NCBI GenBank assembly: GCA_965141735.1
Contig: CBCSOX010000003.1
Span: forward strand, 1 to 39,498
DNA length: 39,498 bases
Direction of reading: 5' to 3'
Origin: Massilioclostridium sp965141735
GTDB lineage: Bacteria > Bacillota > Clostridia > Oscillospirales > Ruminococcaceae
Shown here: in pieces, positions 1 to 7,881 of the stretch
Numbering within the stretch: position 1 is the first letter of the stretch
Layout: the number at the start of each line of letters is the position of its first letter
Translations under genes and position numbers: made by a program
Notes under the pieces: model-generated
Database searches by the model: none
Seen by the model: the letters and a program-made list of their open reading frames with translations, nothing else
Told to the model about the DNA's origin: nothing

Positions 1-142
1 CCTGCCCGGTCACCGCCGAAAAGCTGACCTCTTTTTTCTCCACGAAAAGAGCCTCGGTGGGGAATTCCACATAGGCCGACGCAGTCGCCGCTCCAAGGGT
101 AAAAACAGCCGCAAGGCTGAACGCGATCCATTTTATTTTCAT
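1..142 (-). CDS. N-terminus of a secreted protein of unknown function (partial)
   Basis: Only the first 47 codons lie in the window; the gene runs off the left edge. The start codon is ATG at 142-140, preceded on the minus strand by the strong ribosome binding site GGGAGGAATGTAGT. The peptide begins MKIKWIAFSLAAVF and continues through a hydrophobic stretch to ATASAYVEFPTEA, a classical signal peptide with a likely cleavage after ASA. The remaining residues (FVEKKEVSFSAVTGQ) are too few to assign a family. It is transcribed divergently from guaA, with about 150 bp between them. Confidence 0.6.
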   Translation of the reverse strand, partial: MKIKWIAFSLAAVFTLGAATASAYVEFPTEALFVEKKEVSFSAVTGQ

Positions 143-221
143 ACTACATTCCTCCCATCCAGTTGTACCCATTTATTTTTCGCCGCTTGACAGATTTCAT
201 ACACAAAGTTTGAATTATCTC

Positions 222-250
222 TTGAAATTTCGCCCAAATCTTTGTACAAT
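222..250 (+). promoter_or_regulatory. Sigma-A type promoter of guaA
   Basis: TTGAAA (222-227) and TACAAT (245-250) are separated by exactly 17 bp and lie about 40 bp upstream of the guaA start. I see no purine riboswitch in the short leader. Confidence 0.7.
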
Positions 251-291
251 AGAGGATAACAACTGATTTTGAACAAGAGAAAGGGTTGCTT

Positions 292-1824
292 ATGGCGCAT
301 CAATTTATATTAGTTTTGGATTTTGGCGGTCAGTACAACCAGCTGATTGCACGCCGCATCCGCGAATGCGGCTGCTACTGCGAGGTTCACCCCTATCAAA
401 AGTGGAAGGAAGCAATTGAGCAGCACCAACCGCTCGGAATTGTGTTCACCGGCGGACCCAATAGCGTTTATGCGGACAACGCGCCGCAGGTGGGCAAAGA
501 ACTGTTTGAGCTCGGCATCCCGGTGCTCGGGATCTGCTATGGTGCACAGATGATGGCCCATGCGCTCGGCGGGGAGGTTTCCCACGCGCCGAGCAAGGAA
601 TACGGCAAAACCGAGACAAAATTTGAGCTCTCGAGCCCCCTGTTTGAGGGTCTTGACGCCAATATGGTCACCTGGATGAGCCATACCGACTATATCTCCA
701 AGCTGCCCGAAGGGTTCGCTGTCTGTGCAAACTCGGACAACTGCCCGGTGGTCGCGATGGAAAACCGGGAGAAAAGGCTGTACGCCGTACAATTCCACCC
801 CGAGGTACAGCACACGCAGCGCGGCACCGAGATGCTGCACAACTTCCTCTTCCGCGTCTGCGGCTGCCGCGGCGACTGGACAATGGGAGACTACGCGCAG
901 ACTGCAATCCAGGATGTTCGGGAAAAAGTGGGGAACGGCAAGGTGCTGCTCGCGCTGTCGGGCGGCGTCGACTCCTCAGTGCTTGCAGCGCTCCTCTCCA
1001 AAGCGATCGGCAGTCAGCTCACCTGTGTCTTTGTCGACCACGGGCTGATGCGCAAAAACGAGGGCGACGAGGTCGAAGCGGCATTTGCCGACTGGGACCT
1101 CAATTTTGTGCGGGTCAACGCCGAAGGCCGTTTTCTCGCAAAGCTCGCGGGCGTCTCGGATCCCGAGACCAAACGCAAGCTCATTGGCGAGGAATTCATC
1201 CGGGTTTTTGAAGAAGAGGCAAAAAAAATTGGCGCTGTCGATTTCCTTGCTCAGGGAACCATTTATCCCGACGTCATCGAATCGGGGACAGGGGACGCGG
1301 CGGTGATCAAGAGCCATCACAACGTCGGCGGCCTGCCCGACTATGTCGATTTTAAAGAAATTGTCGAGCCGCTGCGTCTGCTGTTTAAAGATGAAGTGCG
1401 CCAGCTCGGCATGGAGCTCGGCCTTGCAGACTATCTCGTGTGGCGGCAGCCCTTCCCAGGGCCGGGTCTCGCCATCCGGGTCATCGGCGACATCACCAAG
1501 GACAAGCTCGACACCCTGCGCGACGCGGACTTTATCTTCCGCGAGGAAATCGCAAAAGCAGGCCTTGACCGGGAAATCCACCAGTACTTTGCGGTGCTCA
1601 CCTCAATGCGCTCGGTCGGCGTCATGGGGGACGGCAGAACCTATGATTACACCCTCGCCCTGCGCGGTGTGACCACCACTGACTTTATGACAGCGGATTT
1701 TGCCCGCATTCCCTACGACCTGCTTGCAAAAATCAGCAGCCGCATCGTCAATGAAGTGGGCAACATCAACCGCATCGTCTACGACATCACCACCAAGCCG
1801 CCGTCCACCATCGAGTGGGAATAA
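292..1824 (+). CDS. guaA: GMP synthase (glutamine-hydrolysing)
   Basis: Catalyses XMP + ATP + glutamine to GMP in the last step of de novo guanine nucleotide synthesis (cytosolic). The 510-residue protein has the full bacterial layout. A class I glutamine amidotransferase domain is at residues 5-190, with nucleophile Cys82 in GICYG and the His169/Glu171 pair in FHPE. An ATP pyrophosphatase domain follows, with the P-loop SGGVDSS at 223-229, and then the C-terminal dimerisation domain ending in KPPSTIEWE. I chose ATG at 292 because the GAAAGGG element lies 6 nt upstream; a TTG at 286 would abut that element. It appears monocistronic, with a promoter at 222-250 and no clear terminator downstream. 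Confidence 0.97.
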   Translation: MAHQFILVLDFGGQYNQLIARRIRECGCYCEVHPYQKWKEAIEQHQPLGIVFTGGPNSVYADNAPQVGKELFELGIPVLGICYGAQMMAHALGGEVSHAPSKEYGKTETKFELSSPLFEGLDANMVTWMSHTDYISKLPEGFAVCANSDNCPVVAMENREKRLYAVQFHPEVQHTQRGTEMLHNFLFRVCGCRGDWTMGDYAQTAIQDVREKVGNGKVLLALSGGVDSSVLAALLSKAIGSQLTCVFVDHGLMRKNEGDEVEAAFADWDLNFVRVNAEGRFLAKLAGVSDPETKRKLIGEEFIRVFEEEAKKIGAVDFLAQGTIYPDVIESGTGDAAVIKSHHNVGGLPDYVDFKEIVEPLRLLFKDEVRQLGMELGLADYLVWRQPFPGPGLAIRVIGDITKDKLDTLRDADFIFREEIAKAGLDREIHQYFAVLTSMRSVGVMGDGRTYDYTLALRGVTTTDFMTADFARIPYDLLAKISSRIVNEVGNINRIVYDITTKPPSTIEWE

Positions 1825-1951
1825 AGGTCGAATCTCCACCTGTTCTATGTTTTCTCTGAAATGCTCTGTTTTTCTCGTACTTTTTCTGCTATTCTCTTTT
1901 GAGGTAAAATATGAGATGACACCATTTTGAAAAGATAGTTCTAAGTGGCTT

Positions 1952-1981
1952 TTAGTAATCACTCAGTAGCGCTCATACAAT
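1952..1981 (+). promoter_or_regulatory. Possible promoter of the YczE-like gene
   Basis: TTAGTA (1952-1957) and TACAAT (1976-1981) with an 18-bp spacer lie about 95 bp before the tiny ORF at 2077. The -35 matches the consensus in four of six positions, so the call is tentative. Confidence 0.3.
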
Positions 1982-2076
1982 GCTGCGTGGTTTTCTTGAA
2001 CGCCGGGGCTGTCTTGCGTGATGCCAGACATCCAGAGAACTGTAAGGTTTACGGAGGAAATAAGGAGGAGCGAGTG

Positions 2077-2154
2077 ATGAAGAATCTAACTGCGAATAGG
2101 AAGGAAAAGATTGTGCAGCGGACGATAGCAGGAAAGCGGTGGCAGAAGAGATGA
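2077..2154 (+). CDS. Tiny 25-aa ORF overlapping the start of the membrane protein gene
   Basis: ATG at 2077 follows a near-perfect ribosome binding site (AAGGAGGAG, 2062-2070). It encodes a very basic 25-residue peptide starting MKNLTANRKEK and ending WQKR. Its TGA (2152-2154) overlaps the ATG at 2151 of the next gene in an ATGA arrangement. The downstream gene lacks a well-placed ribosome binding site of its own, so this ORF may deliver ribosomes to it by translational coupling. It could be a regulatory leader peptide or the remnant of a longer gene. No family recognised. Confidence 0.4.
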   Translation: MKNLTANRKEKIVQRTIAGKRWQKR

Positions 2155-2870
2155 TGAATAAGAAAAAAGAGCTTCTGGTAAGAAGTTGTATCCTGCTGGT
2201 GGGTTTGCTGATCGCCCATGCGGGCGTAGCTTTATTTTTGCTGGTGGGGTTGGGTACAGATCCTTTTAATGTGCTGGTGCAAGGGGTTTCCCAATTTTTA
2301 TCAAATCAAAACTGGGGATTTACCCTGTCGCACGGTAGCGTCCATCGGATCATCTGCTTGCTCATCATTCTGGTGCTTCTGGTGGTTGATCGCTCCTATA
2401 TAAAAGTAGGAACGATTGTGTGTATGCTTTGTGGCGGCCCTTTTATTGATCTGTTCAATGTTTTGTTTTCACCTTGGGTTTCTGAGAGCCTTCCGTTGGC
2501 GCTGCGTCTTTTGATCACAGCGGCCGCATGCTGTATTCTGGCGTTCGGAATGACCATTGTGATCAAGTCAGATGCAGGAACCGGCCCCAACGATTTGGTC
2601 TCCATCGTCATCAGCGATAAAATTCATAAGCGATTTGGCATTGTAAGGCTGGTCACAGATGCGGCGTTCGTGTTCATTGGCTTCTTTTTGAATGCCTCCA
2701 TCGGCCTGGGAACCCTGGTTTGTGTGGTGCTGGTAGGTCCAGTCGCCGATTTCTTTCTGCCGGTCAGCGGGAAAATGGTCGACCGGCTATTGAATCAAAA
2801 TAAAATCAAGAAATTTCTTGGTAAGGACTATGAGAGTGTCTCGAATGCACAATCCGGTGGTGCAGCTTAA
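2151..2870 (+). CDS. YczE/YitT-like integral membrane protein
   Basis: A 239-residue polytopic membrane protein with five or six hydrophobic segments. It opens with a basic stretch (MNKKKELLVR), then a first helix around residues 10-35, and carries the family-like phrase LGTDPFNVLVQG. A second, similar phrase (SDAGTGPNDLVS) follows in the second half. This internal repetition of G-T-D/G-P-F/N-N/D is typical of the YczE/YyaS/YitT group, whose transport or regulatory function is not established. In-frame starts are GTG 2139, ATG 2151 and ATG 2154; I prefer 2151 because it forms an ATGA overlap with the upstream tiny ORF. Codon use is less GC-rich than in guaA, which may mean a different origin. 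Confidence 0.7.
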   Translation: MMNKKKELLVRSCILLVGLLIAHAGVALFLLVGLGTDPFNVLVQGVSQFLSNQNWGFTLSHGSVHRIICLLIILVLLVVDRSYIKVGTIVCMLCGGPFIDLFNVLFSPWVSESLPLALRLLITAAACCILAFGMTIVIKSDAGTGPNDLVSIVISDKIHKRFGIVRLVTDAAFVFIGFFLNASIGLGTLVCVVLVGPVADFFLPVSGKMVDRLLNQNKIKKFLGKDYESVSNAQSGGAA

Positions 2871-2910
2871 ACTAAGATTTGTTTTCATCCAGCAATAAGA
2901 TTCCTCACGC

Positions 2911-2939
2911 TTGCAAGGGCGGCATGCCCTTTTGATTAT
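2911..2939 (+). promoter_or_regulatory. Promoter-like sequence overlapping a short hairpin
   Basis: TTGCAA (2911-2916) and GATTAT (2934-2939), spaced 17 bp, lie 80 bp upstream of the small membrane protein gene. The spacer also contains the inverted repeat AAGGGC-GGCAT-GCCCTT followed by TTTT. The site can therefore be read as a weak terminator of the preceding gene, a promoter of the next, or both. Confidence 0.35.
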
Positions 2940-3019
2940 GAAATAGAACGATCGACCCCAAATCAGCTTACTGCGCGACAAATAAAAGGCCGGGGCGCAG
3001 CGGCAGAACGGAGCATCTT

Positions 3020-3436
3020 ATGGATACCAATACCCTAATTAAAATCGCCTTTTTTGTTCTGACAGGACTTGCGTGGATTTATTTCCTCGTACAGTTTATC
3101 AAAGAACGCAAAATGTACAAGTTTATTGTACTCGTGTGGGTGCCGATTGCCTGGCTGTCCTACGTGTTCACCAATCCAACTCTGCTCCAGGTGCTCAACG
3201 TGGTGCAGATGGTGCTGTTTGTACTTCTCATCATCGGCCTGCTCAAAAAACCAAAAGAGCCGGAGGAGACTGAAGAGGAATTCAATGCCACCAACGACAA
3301 CGAAAACATTGTCGAGCTCCCCGAAGAGGAGTATGAAATTGAAGGTGAGGCCGTTGCGGAGCAAGAGGACGAGGAACCTCAAGAAAATGAGGTTTCATAT
3401 GATCAGGAAAACGAGCAGGACAAGGAAAATGGTTAA
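3020..3436 (+). CDS. Small membrane protein with long acidic C-terminal tail
   Basis: 138 residues; family not recognised. ATG at 3020 is preceded by ACGGAG at 8-nt spacing. The N-terminal half carries about three hydrophobic segments (residues 6-25, 35-52 and 57-77). From residue 80 the chain is almost entirely Glu, Asp, Asn and Gln with few hydrophobics (KEPEETEEEF, then EDEEPQENE). A membrane anchor with a disordered acidic cytoplasmic tail is the simplest reading. The gene stands alone and ends 60 bp before a strong terminator. Confidence 0.6.
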   Translation: MDTNTLIKIAFFVLTGLAWIYFLVQFIKERKMYKFIVLVWVPIAWLSYVFTNPTLLQVLNVVQMVLFVLLIIGLLKKPKEPEETEEEFNATNDNENIVELPEEEYEIEGEAVAEQEDEEPQENEVSYDQENEQDKENG

Positions 3437-3495
3437 CTCAGCACAAGCGAACAGCTGGCTGGTTTCCTTAGCCGCTTAACCAAAGGCAATTTAAA

Positions 3496-3525
3496 CAGCC
3501 CGGCGATACTCGCCGGGCTGTTTTT
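3496..3525 (+). terminator. Rho-independent terminator
   Basis: Perfect 10-bp stem CAGCCCGGCG (3496-3505) and CGCCGGGCTG (3511-3520) with loop ATACT, followed by TTTTT. It terminates the 3020-3436 gene. Confidence 0.9.
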
Positions 3526-3719
3526 GTGTCCTCTGTATTCTTTGCCGCTGAGCAAACACCGGTCTCCGAAAAACAAGCCGGCATTTGTACGCAATGGTTC
3601 AGCTGCAAATTCACTGTTTATCTATGTTGTTATTCATATCAATCGTTACCTGCAAAGCCATCGGTGAAAGCAGGGGAAATAATGTCCCCGCCTGCACTCC
3701 GCATCATCACAGACTGCAT

Positions 3720-3953
3720 CTATGTGTTGCAACCAGGTCCATTTCCATCCTCTGGATCCGGCAGATAGGAGGCTATGTCGTTGAGATCGCAGTTCAAAAT
3801 ACGGCACAGTCGGTTGAGTGTGTCGGTCGTCACATTCTGGTTGTCCTTGAGTCTCCGGATTGTCCGGCTCTCAACATTGTATTTTTCCCGCAGCACATAG
3901 GTAGAAATCTGGCGCTGTTTCATCGTCTCCCAAAGTTTATCGAACACAATCAT
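3720..3953 (-). CDS. Small Cro/C1-type helix-turn-helix regulator
   Basis: A single-domain DNA-binding protein of about 77 residues. It starts MIVFDKLWETMKQRQIS and has the XRE-type layout: helix 1 around KLWETMKQR, helix-turn-helix over STYVLREKYNVESRTIRRL, then NVTTDTLNRLCRILNC. This last phrase is typical of the short Cro/C1 proteins common in clostridial mobile and accessory regions. An ATG at 3971 would add six residues, but the family usually starts at the MIVF-type position, which also has GTGGGGT upstream. It is transcribed away from the small Cys-rich gene at 4056, with a shared control region of about 100 bp, so it may regulate that gene and itself. Its targets are unknown. Confidence 0.75.
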   Translation of the reverse strand: MIVFDKLWETMKQRQISTYVLREKYNVESRTIRRLKDNQNVTTDTLNRLCRILNCDLNDIASYLPDPEDGNGPGCNT

Positions 3954-3973
3954 CGCTGTACCCCACTTCATAC

Positions 3974-4002
3974 TTGCTTTTCTTTATTATGGGGTGTATA
4001 AT
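3974..4002 (+). promoter_or_regulatory. Rightward promoter in the divergent control region
   Basis: TTGCTT (3974-3979) and a perfect TATAAT (3997-4002) are separated by 17 bp. It would drive the 4056-4238 gene, and it sits next to the start of the Cro/C1-type regulator on the other strand, where a repressor could act on both. Confidence 0.55.
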
Positions 4003-4055
4003 AAGAATCGTTAAGAGGATTATATTCCCCATAGCAAACAACAAAAGAAAGCGAG

Positions 4056-4238
4056 TTGCGACAAATACGGTGCGAAAACTATTTTTGTATCTATTGGTCT
4101 GAAGACATTTGCTGCTTGGATTCCATCTCCTTGGATATTTTAGGAAATTTCCAGGACTGCATCTATGTGACAATCAACGAAGAGATTTTGCACCAGGCAA
4201 GATTGGAACAGTTGAACCGATATCAGGACATCGAATAA
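4056..4238 (+). CDS. Small Cys-rich protein, putative metal-binding
   Basis: 60 residues starting at TTG 4056, the only usual start codon after the in-frame stop at 4032. The visible pattern is RCENYFCIYWSED, then ICCLDSISLDILG, then DCIYVTINEEILHQARL. The spacing (C-x4-C-I-Y, C, I-x-L-D, C-I-Y, then an acidic/basic helix) resembles short Cys-rich proteins I have seen in clostridial accessory DNA, though one expected Cys before DCIY is Phe here. Metal binding is an inference from the cysteines. The ribosome binding site is weak (AGAAAGCGAG). It has its own promoter and is divergent from a Cro/C1-type regulator, so the two may form a small regulatory module. Confidence 0.5.
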   Translation: MRQIRCENYFCIYWSEDICCLDSISLDILGNFQDCIYVTINEEILHQARLEQLNRYQDIE

Positions 4239-5010
4239 CCAAAAACAATTCCCCTCAACAATCCATTTGGCCTGCAGGCTCTGTGCCAGACTATTTGTGT
4301 GATTCATTTTTGTATGTCCTTCTTTTGATTTTTTTGCCCGCAGCAGTTGGCAGTAGGTCCTTTTATTCAATTAAAAGCTGTTTTTTAGTACTTCGCCGCT
4401 ATTCTTTTATACCACCTTGCACCACCCCGATCAGGGGTGAATACCGCCGTATTGAGCGTTTCGCGCCGCATTGCAAGCACGGGCAGACGCTCACCTGCGG
4501 CTGTTCTTTTTGCCTGGTTTCTCTTGCTGCCCCCCTGAACCTCTTTCCATGTTTTCTGATCCACTGTGCAATCTTCCTCAAGCTGATTCCTGCTCTATAC
4601 TGCAATCGGTTTCTTCTTTCGACCAATTGTATCTGCATCGTACCTTCGCCGCTAAAAACTTTTTGCTCCATACTTATTACTTCAAATCTGCATGTCGGTC
4701 AGAAATTATCTGGGTACGTTTTCCCTTGAGATACCCCTTGGATTGCTCTGCTTCTATGCGGTGGAATACGCACTATCTTGTTGATCTACAGATGCTCCTG
4801 CTTCGAGCATTGCCAATACTTCGAGTGAGCTGAGCATGTATTTTATTTTTGTCTCCTTGTATTTTGTTCTGCGGCGGCCAATCCTTATTACACTTGGAGG
4901 CCTATCTGCTCTCAATTGCTTTTAGGGGTCTGCTTTTCGCTCGTCCCTTTTGTGTTTGCCCAATCCAGTTCTCCCCCAGTGGAACCGGAGATTTTGTTCT
5001 GCGAAAGCGA
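4239..5010 (+). other. Non-coding or degenerate stretch without a supported gene
   Basis: About 770 bp with no ORF I can support. Frames on both strands give 80-200 residue translations, but these have rare-residue composition, no recognisable motif, and no ribosome binding site at a sensible start. A basic 90-residue minus-strand frame (4399-4671) contains CPCLQCG and could be a decayed gene. The stretch may be a remnant of mobile DNA. Confidence 0.4.
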
Positions 5011-5048
5011 CAAAAAGGGCTGGACAGCAGTTGGCTGTCCAGCCCTTT
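5011..5048 (-). terminator. Rho-independent terminator of gdhA
   Basis: A perfect 15-bp inverted repeat (5014-5028 with 5034-5048, loop of 5) is followed on the minus strand by TTTTTG. It lies 18 bp after the gdhA stop. Confidence 0.9.
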
Positions 5049-5065
5049 ATCTGAAAACGGTTTGA

Positions 5066-6418
5066 TTAATATGCAACGCCCTGGGCGATCATCGCATCGG
5101 CGACCTTGAGGAAGCCAGCGATGTTTGCGCCGGCAACGAGGTTGCCGTCCACGCCGTAGTCCTTTGCGGCGCTGTATGCACTGTGGAAGATGTCCTTCAT
5201 GATGCTCTGCAGCTTGCCGTCAACCTCTTCAAAGGTCCAGCCGTAGCGCGCCGAGTTCTGCGCCATTTCGAGGCCGGAGCAGGCGACACCGCCCGCATTC
5301 GCTGCTTTGGCAGGTCCAAACAGAACCTTAGCAGCCTGGAAGGCTTCGATTGCCTCGGGAGTCGAAGGCATATTCGCACCCTCTGCAACCGCCATAACGC
5401 CGTTTGCGATGAGCGCTTTTGCAGACTCTTCATCGAGCTCATTCTGGGTTGCGCAGGGGAGGGCGATGTCGCATTTGATGGTCCAGATGCCTTTGCAGCC
5501 CTCGGTGTAAGTGGCCCCTTCGACCCTCTTTGCGTACTCGGAGATGCGTCCGCGCTCCACCTCTTTGATCTGTTTCACAACGTCGAGCTTGATACCGTTC
5601 GGATCGTACACATAGCCTTTGGAATCGGACAGCGCGACCACTTTGCCGCCGAGCTCAGTTGCCTTTTGGGTCGCGTAGATCGCGACGTTGCCAGAGCCGG
5701 AGATGACGACGGTCTTGCCCTCAAACGAGGTGTTTGCCATGTTTTTGAGCATTTCCTGGGTAAAGTAGCACAAACCGTAACCGGTCGCCTCGGTCCGCGC
5801 GAGCGAGCCGCCGTAGGTCAAGCCTTTGCCGGTGAGCACGCCGGTGAACTCGTTGCGCAGGCGCTTGTACTGGCCATACATAAAACCGATCTCACGCGCG
5901 CCGACGCCGATGTCGCCCGCTGGGACGTCGGTGTCCGCACCGATGTGTTTGCTGAGTTCTGTCATAAAGCTCTGGCAGAAACGCATGATCTCCCCGTCGG
6001 ATTTTCCCTTGGGATCAAAGTCGGAGCCGCCTTTGCCGCCGCCCATCGGAAGGGTGGTGAGGCTGTTTTTAAAGATCTGCTCAAAGCCGAGGAATTTGAT
6101 GACCGACGCGCAGACGGTCGGATGGAAGCGCAGGCCGCCTTTGTAGGGGCCGATCGCCGAATTGAACTGAACGCGGAAGCCGCGGTTCACCTGAACCTTG
6201 CCGTTGTCATCGACCCAGGAGACGCGGAACTGGATGAAGCGCTCCGGCTCGACGATGCGGTCAATGACGCCCGACTCAGCGAGCTTGGGGTTTTTTTCAA
6301 CAACGAGTTCGAGGGACTCAAGGACTTCACGGACCGCTTGGAGAAATTCGTTTTCCCCTGGGTTTCTTTTGCACACGGTGTCGTATACCTGTGCAAGGTA
6401 TTGATTTTTCATAGACAT
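5066..6418 (-). CDS. gdhA: Glutamate dehydrogenase (NADP-type, hexameric family)
   Basis: Interconverts 2-oxoglutarate plus ammonium and glutamate. At 450 residues it has the length of the hexameric bacterial enzymes. Visible hallmarks are PYKGGLRFHP at residues 91-100, catalytic Lys129 in PMGGGKGGSDFDPKGKS, DVPAGDIGVGAREIG, and the Rossmann motif GSGNVA of the coenzyme domain. ATG at 6418 is preferred because AAAGGAAG lies just upstream and MSMKNQYLAQVYD aligns with the family N-terminus; a longer frame to 6502 would run through the promoter. NADP preference is inferred from the subfamily, not from a tested residue. The gene is monocistronic, with a promoter at 6461-6489 and a strong terminator. 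Confidence 0.95.
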   Translation of the reverse strand: MSMKNQYLAQVYDTVCKRNPGENEFLQAVREVLESLELVVEKNPKLAESGVIDRIVEPERFIQFRVSWVDDNGKVQVNRGFRVQFNSAIGPYKGGLRFHPTVCASVIKFLGFEQIFKNSLTTLPMGGGKGGSDFDPKGKSDGEIMRFCQSFMTELSKHIGADTDVPAGDIGVGAREIGFMYGQYKRLRNEFTGVLTGKGLTYGGSLARTEATGYGLCYFTQEMLKNMANTSFEGKTVVISGSGNVAIYATQKATELGGKVVALSDSKGYVYDPNGIKLDVVKQIKEVERGRISEYAKRVEGATYTEGCKGIWTIKCDIALPCATQNELDEESAKALIANGVMAVAEGANMPSTPEAIEAFQAAKVLFGPAKAANAGGVACSGLEMAQNSARYGWTFEEVDGKLQSIMKDIFHSAYSAAKDYGVDGNLVAGANIAGFLKVADAMIAQGVAY

Positions 6419-6460
6419 ATATTTTTTCTTCCTTTCATGGATGATTGTGAACACACTCCT

Positions 6461-6489
6461 ATTATAATAACCACAGGTCGAAAAATCAA
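6461..6489 (-). promoter_or_regulatory. Sigma-A type promoter of gdhA
   Basis: On the minus strand, TTGATT (6489-6484), a 17-bp spacer and TATAAT (6466-6461), 43 bp upstream of the gdhA ATG. Confidence 0.75.
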
Positions 6490-6633
6490 GGATTTTTTGC
6501 AATTACATTTTGTAAATTATTCATGAAATCATCTCCAAAATTGCTTTTATGCGGATTTGTTGGTTCTAAAAACATTTTTTTCGCAAGATTTTGCTCTTGG
6601 TCCATCATTTTCTGAAGGAAAACCTGCATAAAT

Positions 6634-6662
6634 TTGTAAAACGGGCTCGAATGTGGTATAGT
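6634..6662 (+). promoter_or_regulatory. Promoter of the GNAT gene
   Basis: TTGTAA (6634-6639) and TATAGT (6657-6662), spacer 17 bp, 33 bp upstream of the ATG. Confidence 0.65.
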
Positions 6663-6695
6663 AGAAGATATTCTTATGGAAAGGACTGCCGCCTT

Positions 6696-7148
6696 ATGCT
6701 GCACATTACCAGACACTGGTTTGGGCCGGGGGAGGACAAAACCGACTGTTTCCGGCTGCGTACCCAAGTTTTTATTGAGGAACAAAAGTTTCAGGAGGAG
6801 TTTGACGACATCGACGACATTGCTCTGCACCTGCTGCTCACTCAGGAGGGGGAGCCGGTTGCAACCGCCCGCATTTTTGAGCAGGAGTCCCGCTGGTGGA
6901 TTGGGCGCATCTGCGTCGCCAAGCGCTGCCGCAAAGACGGAATGGGGACGCTCGCCCTGCTGTTGTGTGAGGATAAACTGCGCGAGATCGGAGCGGAGAA
7001 GAGCTACCTCAAGGCGCAAATGCAAGCCAAAGGCTTTTACGAAAAGGCAGGTTACCGTGCACAGGGGGAAGTATTTGAGGATGAAGGTTGTGCGCATATC
7101 CTGATGTATAAGGATTTGACAGCCCCTTGCTGTGGATGCCACCAATAA
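6696..7148 (+). CDS. GNAT family N-acetyltransferase
   Basis: 150 residues matching the GNAT fold in the ElaA-like style. FRLRTQVFIEEQKF is the usual first strand/helix of this group. The acetyl-CoA binding stretch follows: WIGRICVAKRCRKDGMGTLALLLCE, with R-x-x-G-x-G/A represented by RKDGMG. AQMQAKGFYEKAGY is the characteristic C-terminal signature. The substrate is unknown. ATG at 6696 is preferred over the longer in-frame reading from 6591 because the promoter (6634-6662) and an AAAGGA element (6680-6685) both lie between the two. It ends 66 bp before lexA, which has its own promoter. Confidence 0.85.
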   Translation: MLHITRHWFGPGEDKTDCFRLRTQVFIEEQKFQEEFDDIDDIALHLLLTQEGEPVATARIFEQESRWWIGRICVAKRCRKDGMGTLALLLCEDKLREIGAEKSYLKAQMQAKGFYEKAGYRAQGEVFEDEGCAHILMYKDLTAPCCGCHQ

Positions 7149-7162
7149 GGAAGGGATACCCA

Positions 7163-7192
7163 TTTACACGGCGCGAACAAATGTGTTATAAT
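7163..7192 (+). promoter_or_regulatory. lexA promoter with LexA (SOS) box
   Basis: TTTACA (7163-7168) and TATAAT (7187-7192) are spaced 18 bp. Between them, 7174-7187 reads CGAACAAATGTGTT, which matches the Gram-positive LexA box CGAACRNRYGTTYG except in the last bases of the right half. A repressor bound here would cover the spacer and -10, so lexA is probably autoregulated. Confidence 0.7.
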
Positions 7193-7214
7193 AAAATGAA
7201 AGGAGGAAAGACCC

Positions 7215-7793
7215 ATGACAAACCAAAAACTCGAGCAGATCTACAACTATATCAAGCAGCGTTGTCAGGAAGGCATCCCTCCGACGATTCGTGAAATCTG
7301 CGGGGCGCTGGGGATTAAATCCACTTCCACCGCGCACAAATACGTGGGCCAGCTCGTGGAGATGGGGGCGATTGAAAAAGACCCGAATCTCACCCGAACC
7401 CTCAAAATCCCACACATGAACACCGCACTTGTTCCGGTGATCGGCAAGATTACCGCAGGCCAGCCGATCACAGCGATTGAGCAGATCGAGGGGTATATCC
7501 CATTTACCCCGCCCCACAGCGCGGACAAGCAGCTGTTTGCCCTCAACGTACAGGGCGACAGCATGATTGAGGCCGGAATTTTCGACGGGGATGTGGTCAT
7601 TGTGGAGCAAACGCCGGTTGCCCGCGACGGGGACATTGTCGCAGCCCTGATCGACGACTCGGCGACGATCAAGCGGTTTTACAAGGAAAATGGGGGCTAC
7701 CGCCTCCAGCCGGAGAATGCCACTATGGATCCGATCTACACCGACAAGCTTTCCATCCTCGGCAAAGTCACTGCTTCCATCCGGTATTTTTAA
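7215..7793 (+). CDS. lexA: LexA repressor
   Basis: Represses SOS genes and inactivates itself when RecA filaments stimulate autocleavage. The 192-residue protein has the N-terminal winged helix (residues 1-65, with PPTIREICGALGI and STSTAHKYVGQL) and the C-terminal peptidase domain. The scissile bond is Ala81-Gly82 in KITAGQP, and the catalytic dyad is Ser116 (GDSMIEAGI) and Lys153 (ATIKRF). ATG at 7215 follows AAAGGAGGAAAGACCC, an excellent ribosome binding site. The promoter carries a LexA box. It is followed by two hairpins with T-runs. No other gene in the window has a convincing LexA box. Confidence 0.97.
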   Translation: MTNQKLEQIYNYIKQRCQEGIPPTIREICGALGIKSTSTAHKYVGQLVEMGAIEKDPNLTRTLKIPHMNTALVPVIGKITAGQPITAIEQIEGYIPFTPPHSADKQLFALNVQGDSMIEAGIFDGDVVIVEQTPVARDGDIVAALIDDSATIKRFYKENGGYRLQPENATMDPIYTDKLSILGKVTASIRYF

Positions 7794-7855
7794 AATTGGA
7801 ATATTGCTCTAGAAGGGGTTTCTGCAAAAATGTACCGGCAAAGCCGGTGTGTTGA

Positions 7856-7881
7856 GGAAGGGGGAACCCCCTTCCTTTCTT
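7856..7881 (+). terminator. Terminator downstream of lexA
   Basis: GGAAGGGG and CCCCTTCC form an 8-bp stem around the tetraloop GAAC, followed by TTTCTT. It lies 63 bp after the lexA stop. Confidence 0.6.

Noticed and set aside
4399..4671. 90-aa basic minus-strand frame with CPCLQCG, possible transposase or regulator remnant
   Set aside because: No recognisable family, no supported start, and neighbouring frames are broken. Kept only as a possible decayed gene.
4109..4729. 206-aa open frame on the plus strand in the gene-poor region
   Set aside because: Composition is rich in Cys, Leu, Phe and Ser without any motif, no ribosome binding site precedes it, and it overlaps the better-supported small Cys-rich gene in another frame.
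5183..6526. 447-aa plus-strand frame opposite gdhA
   Set aside because: Antisense shadow of gdhA, produced by its GC-rich third codon positions; no motif and no ribosome binding site.
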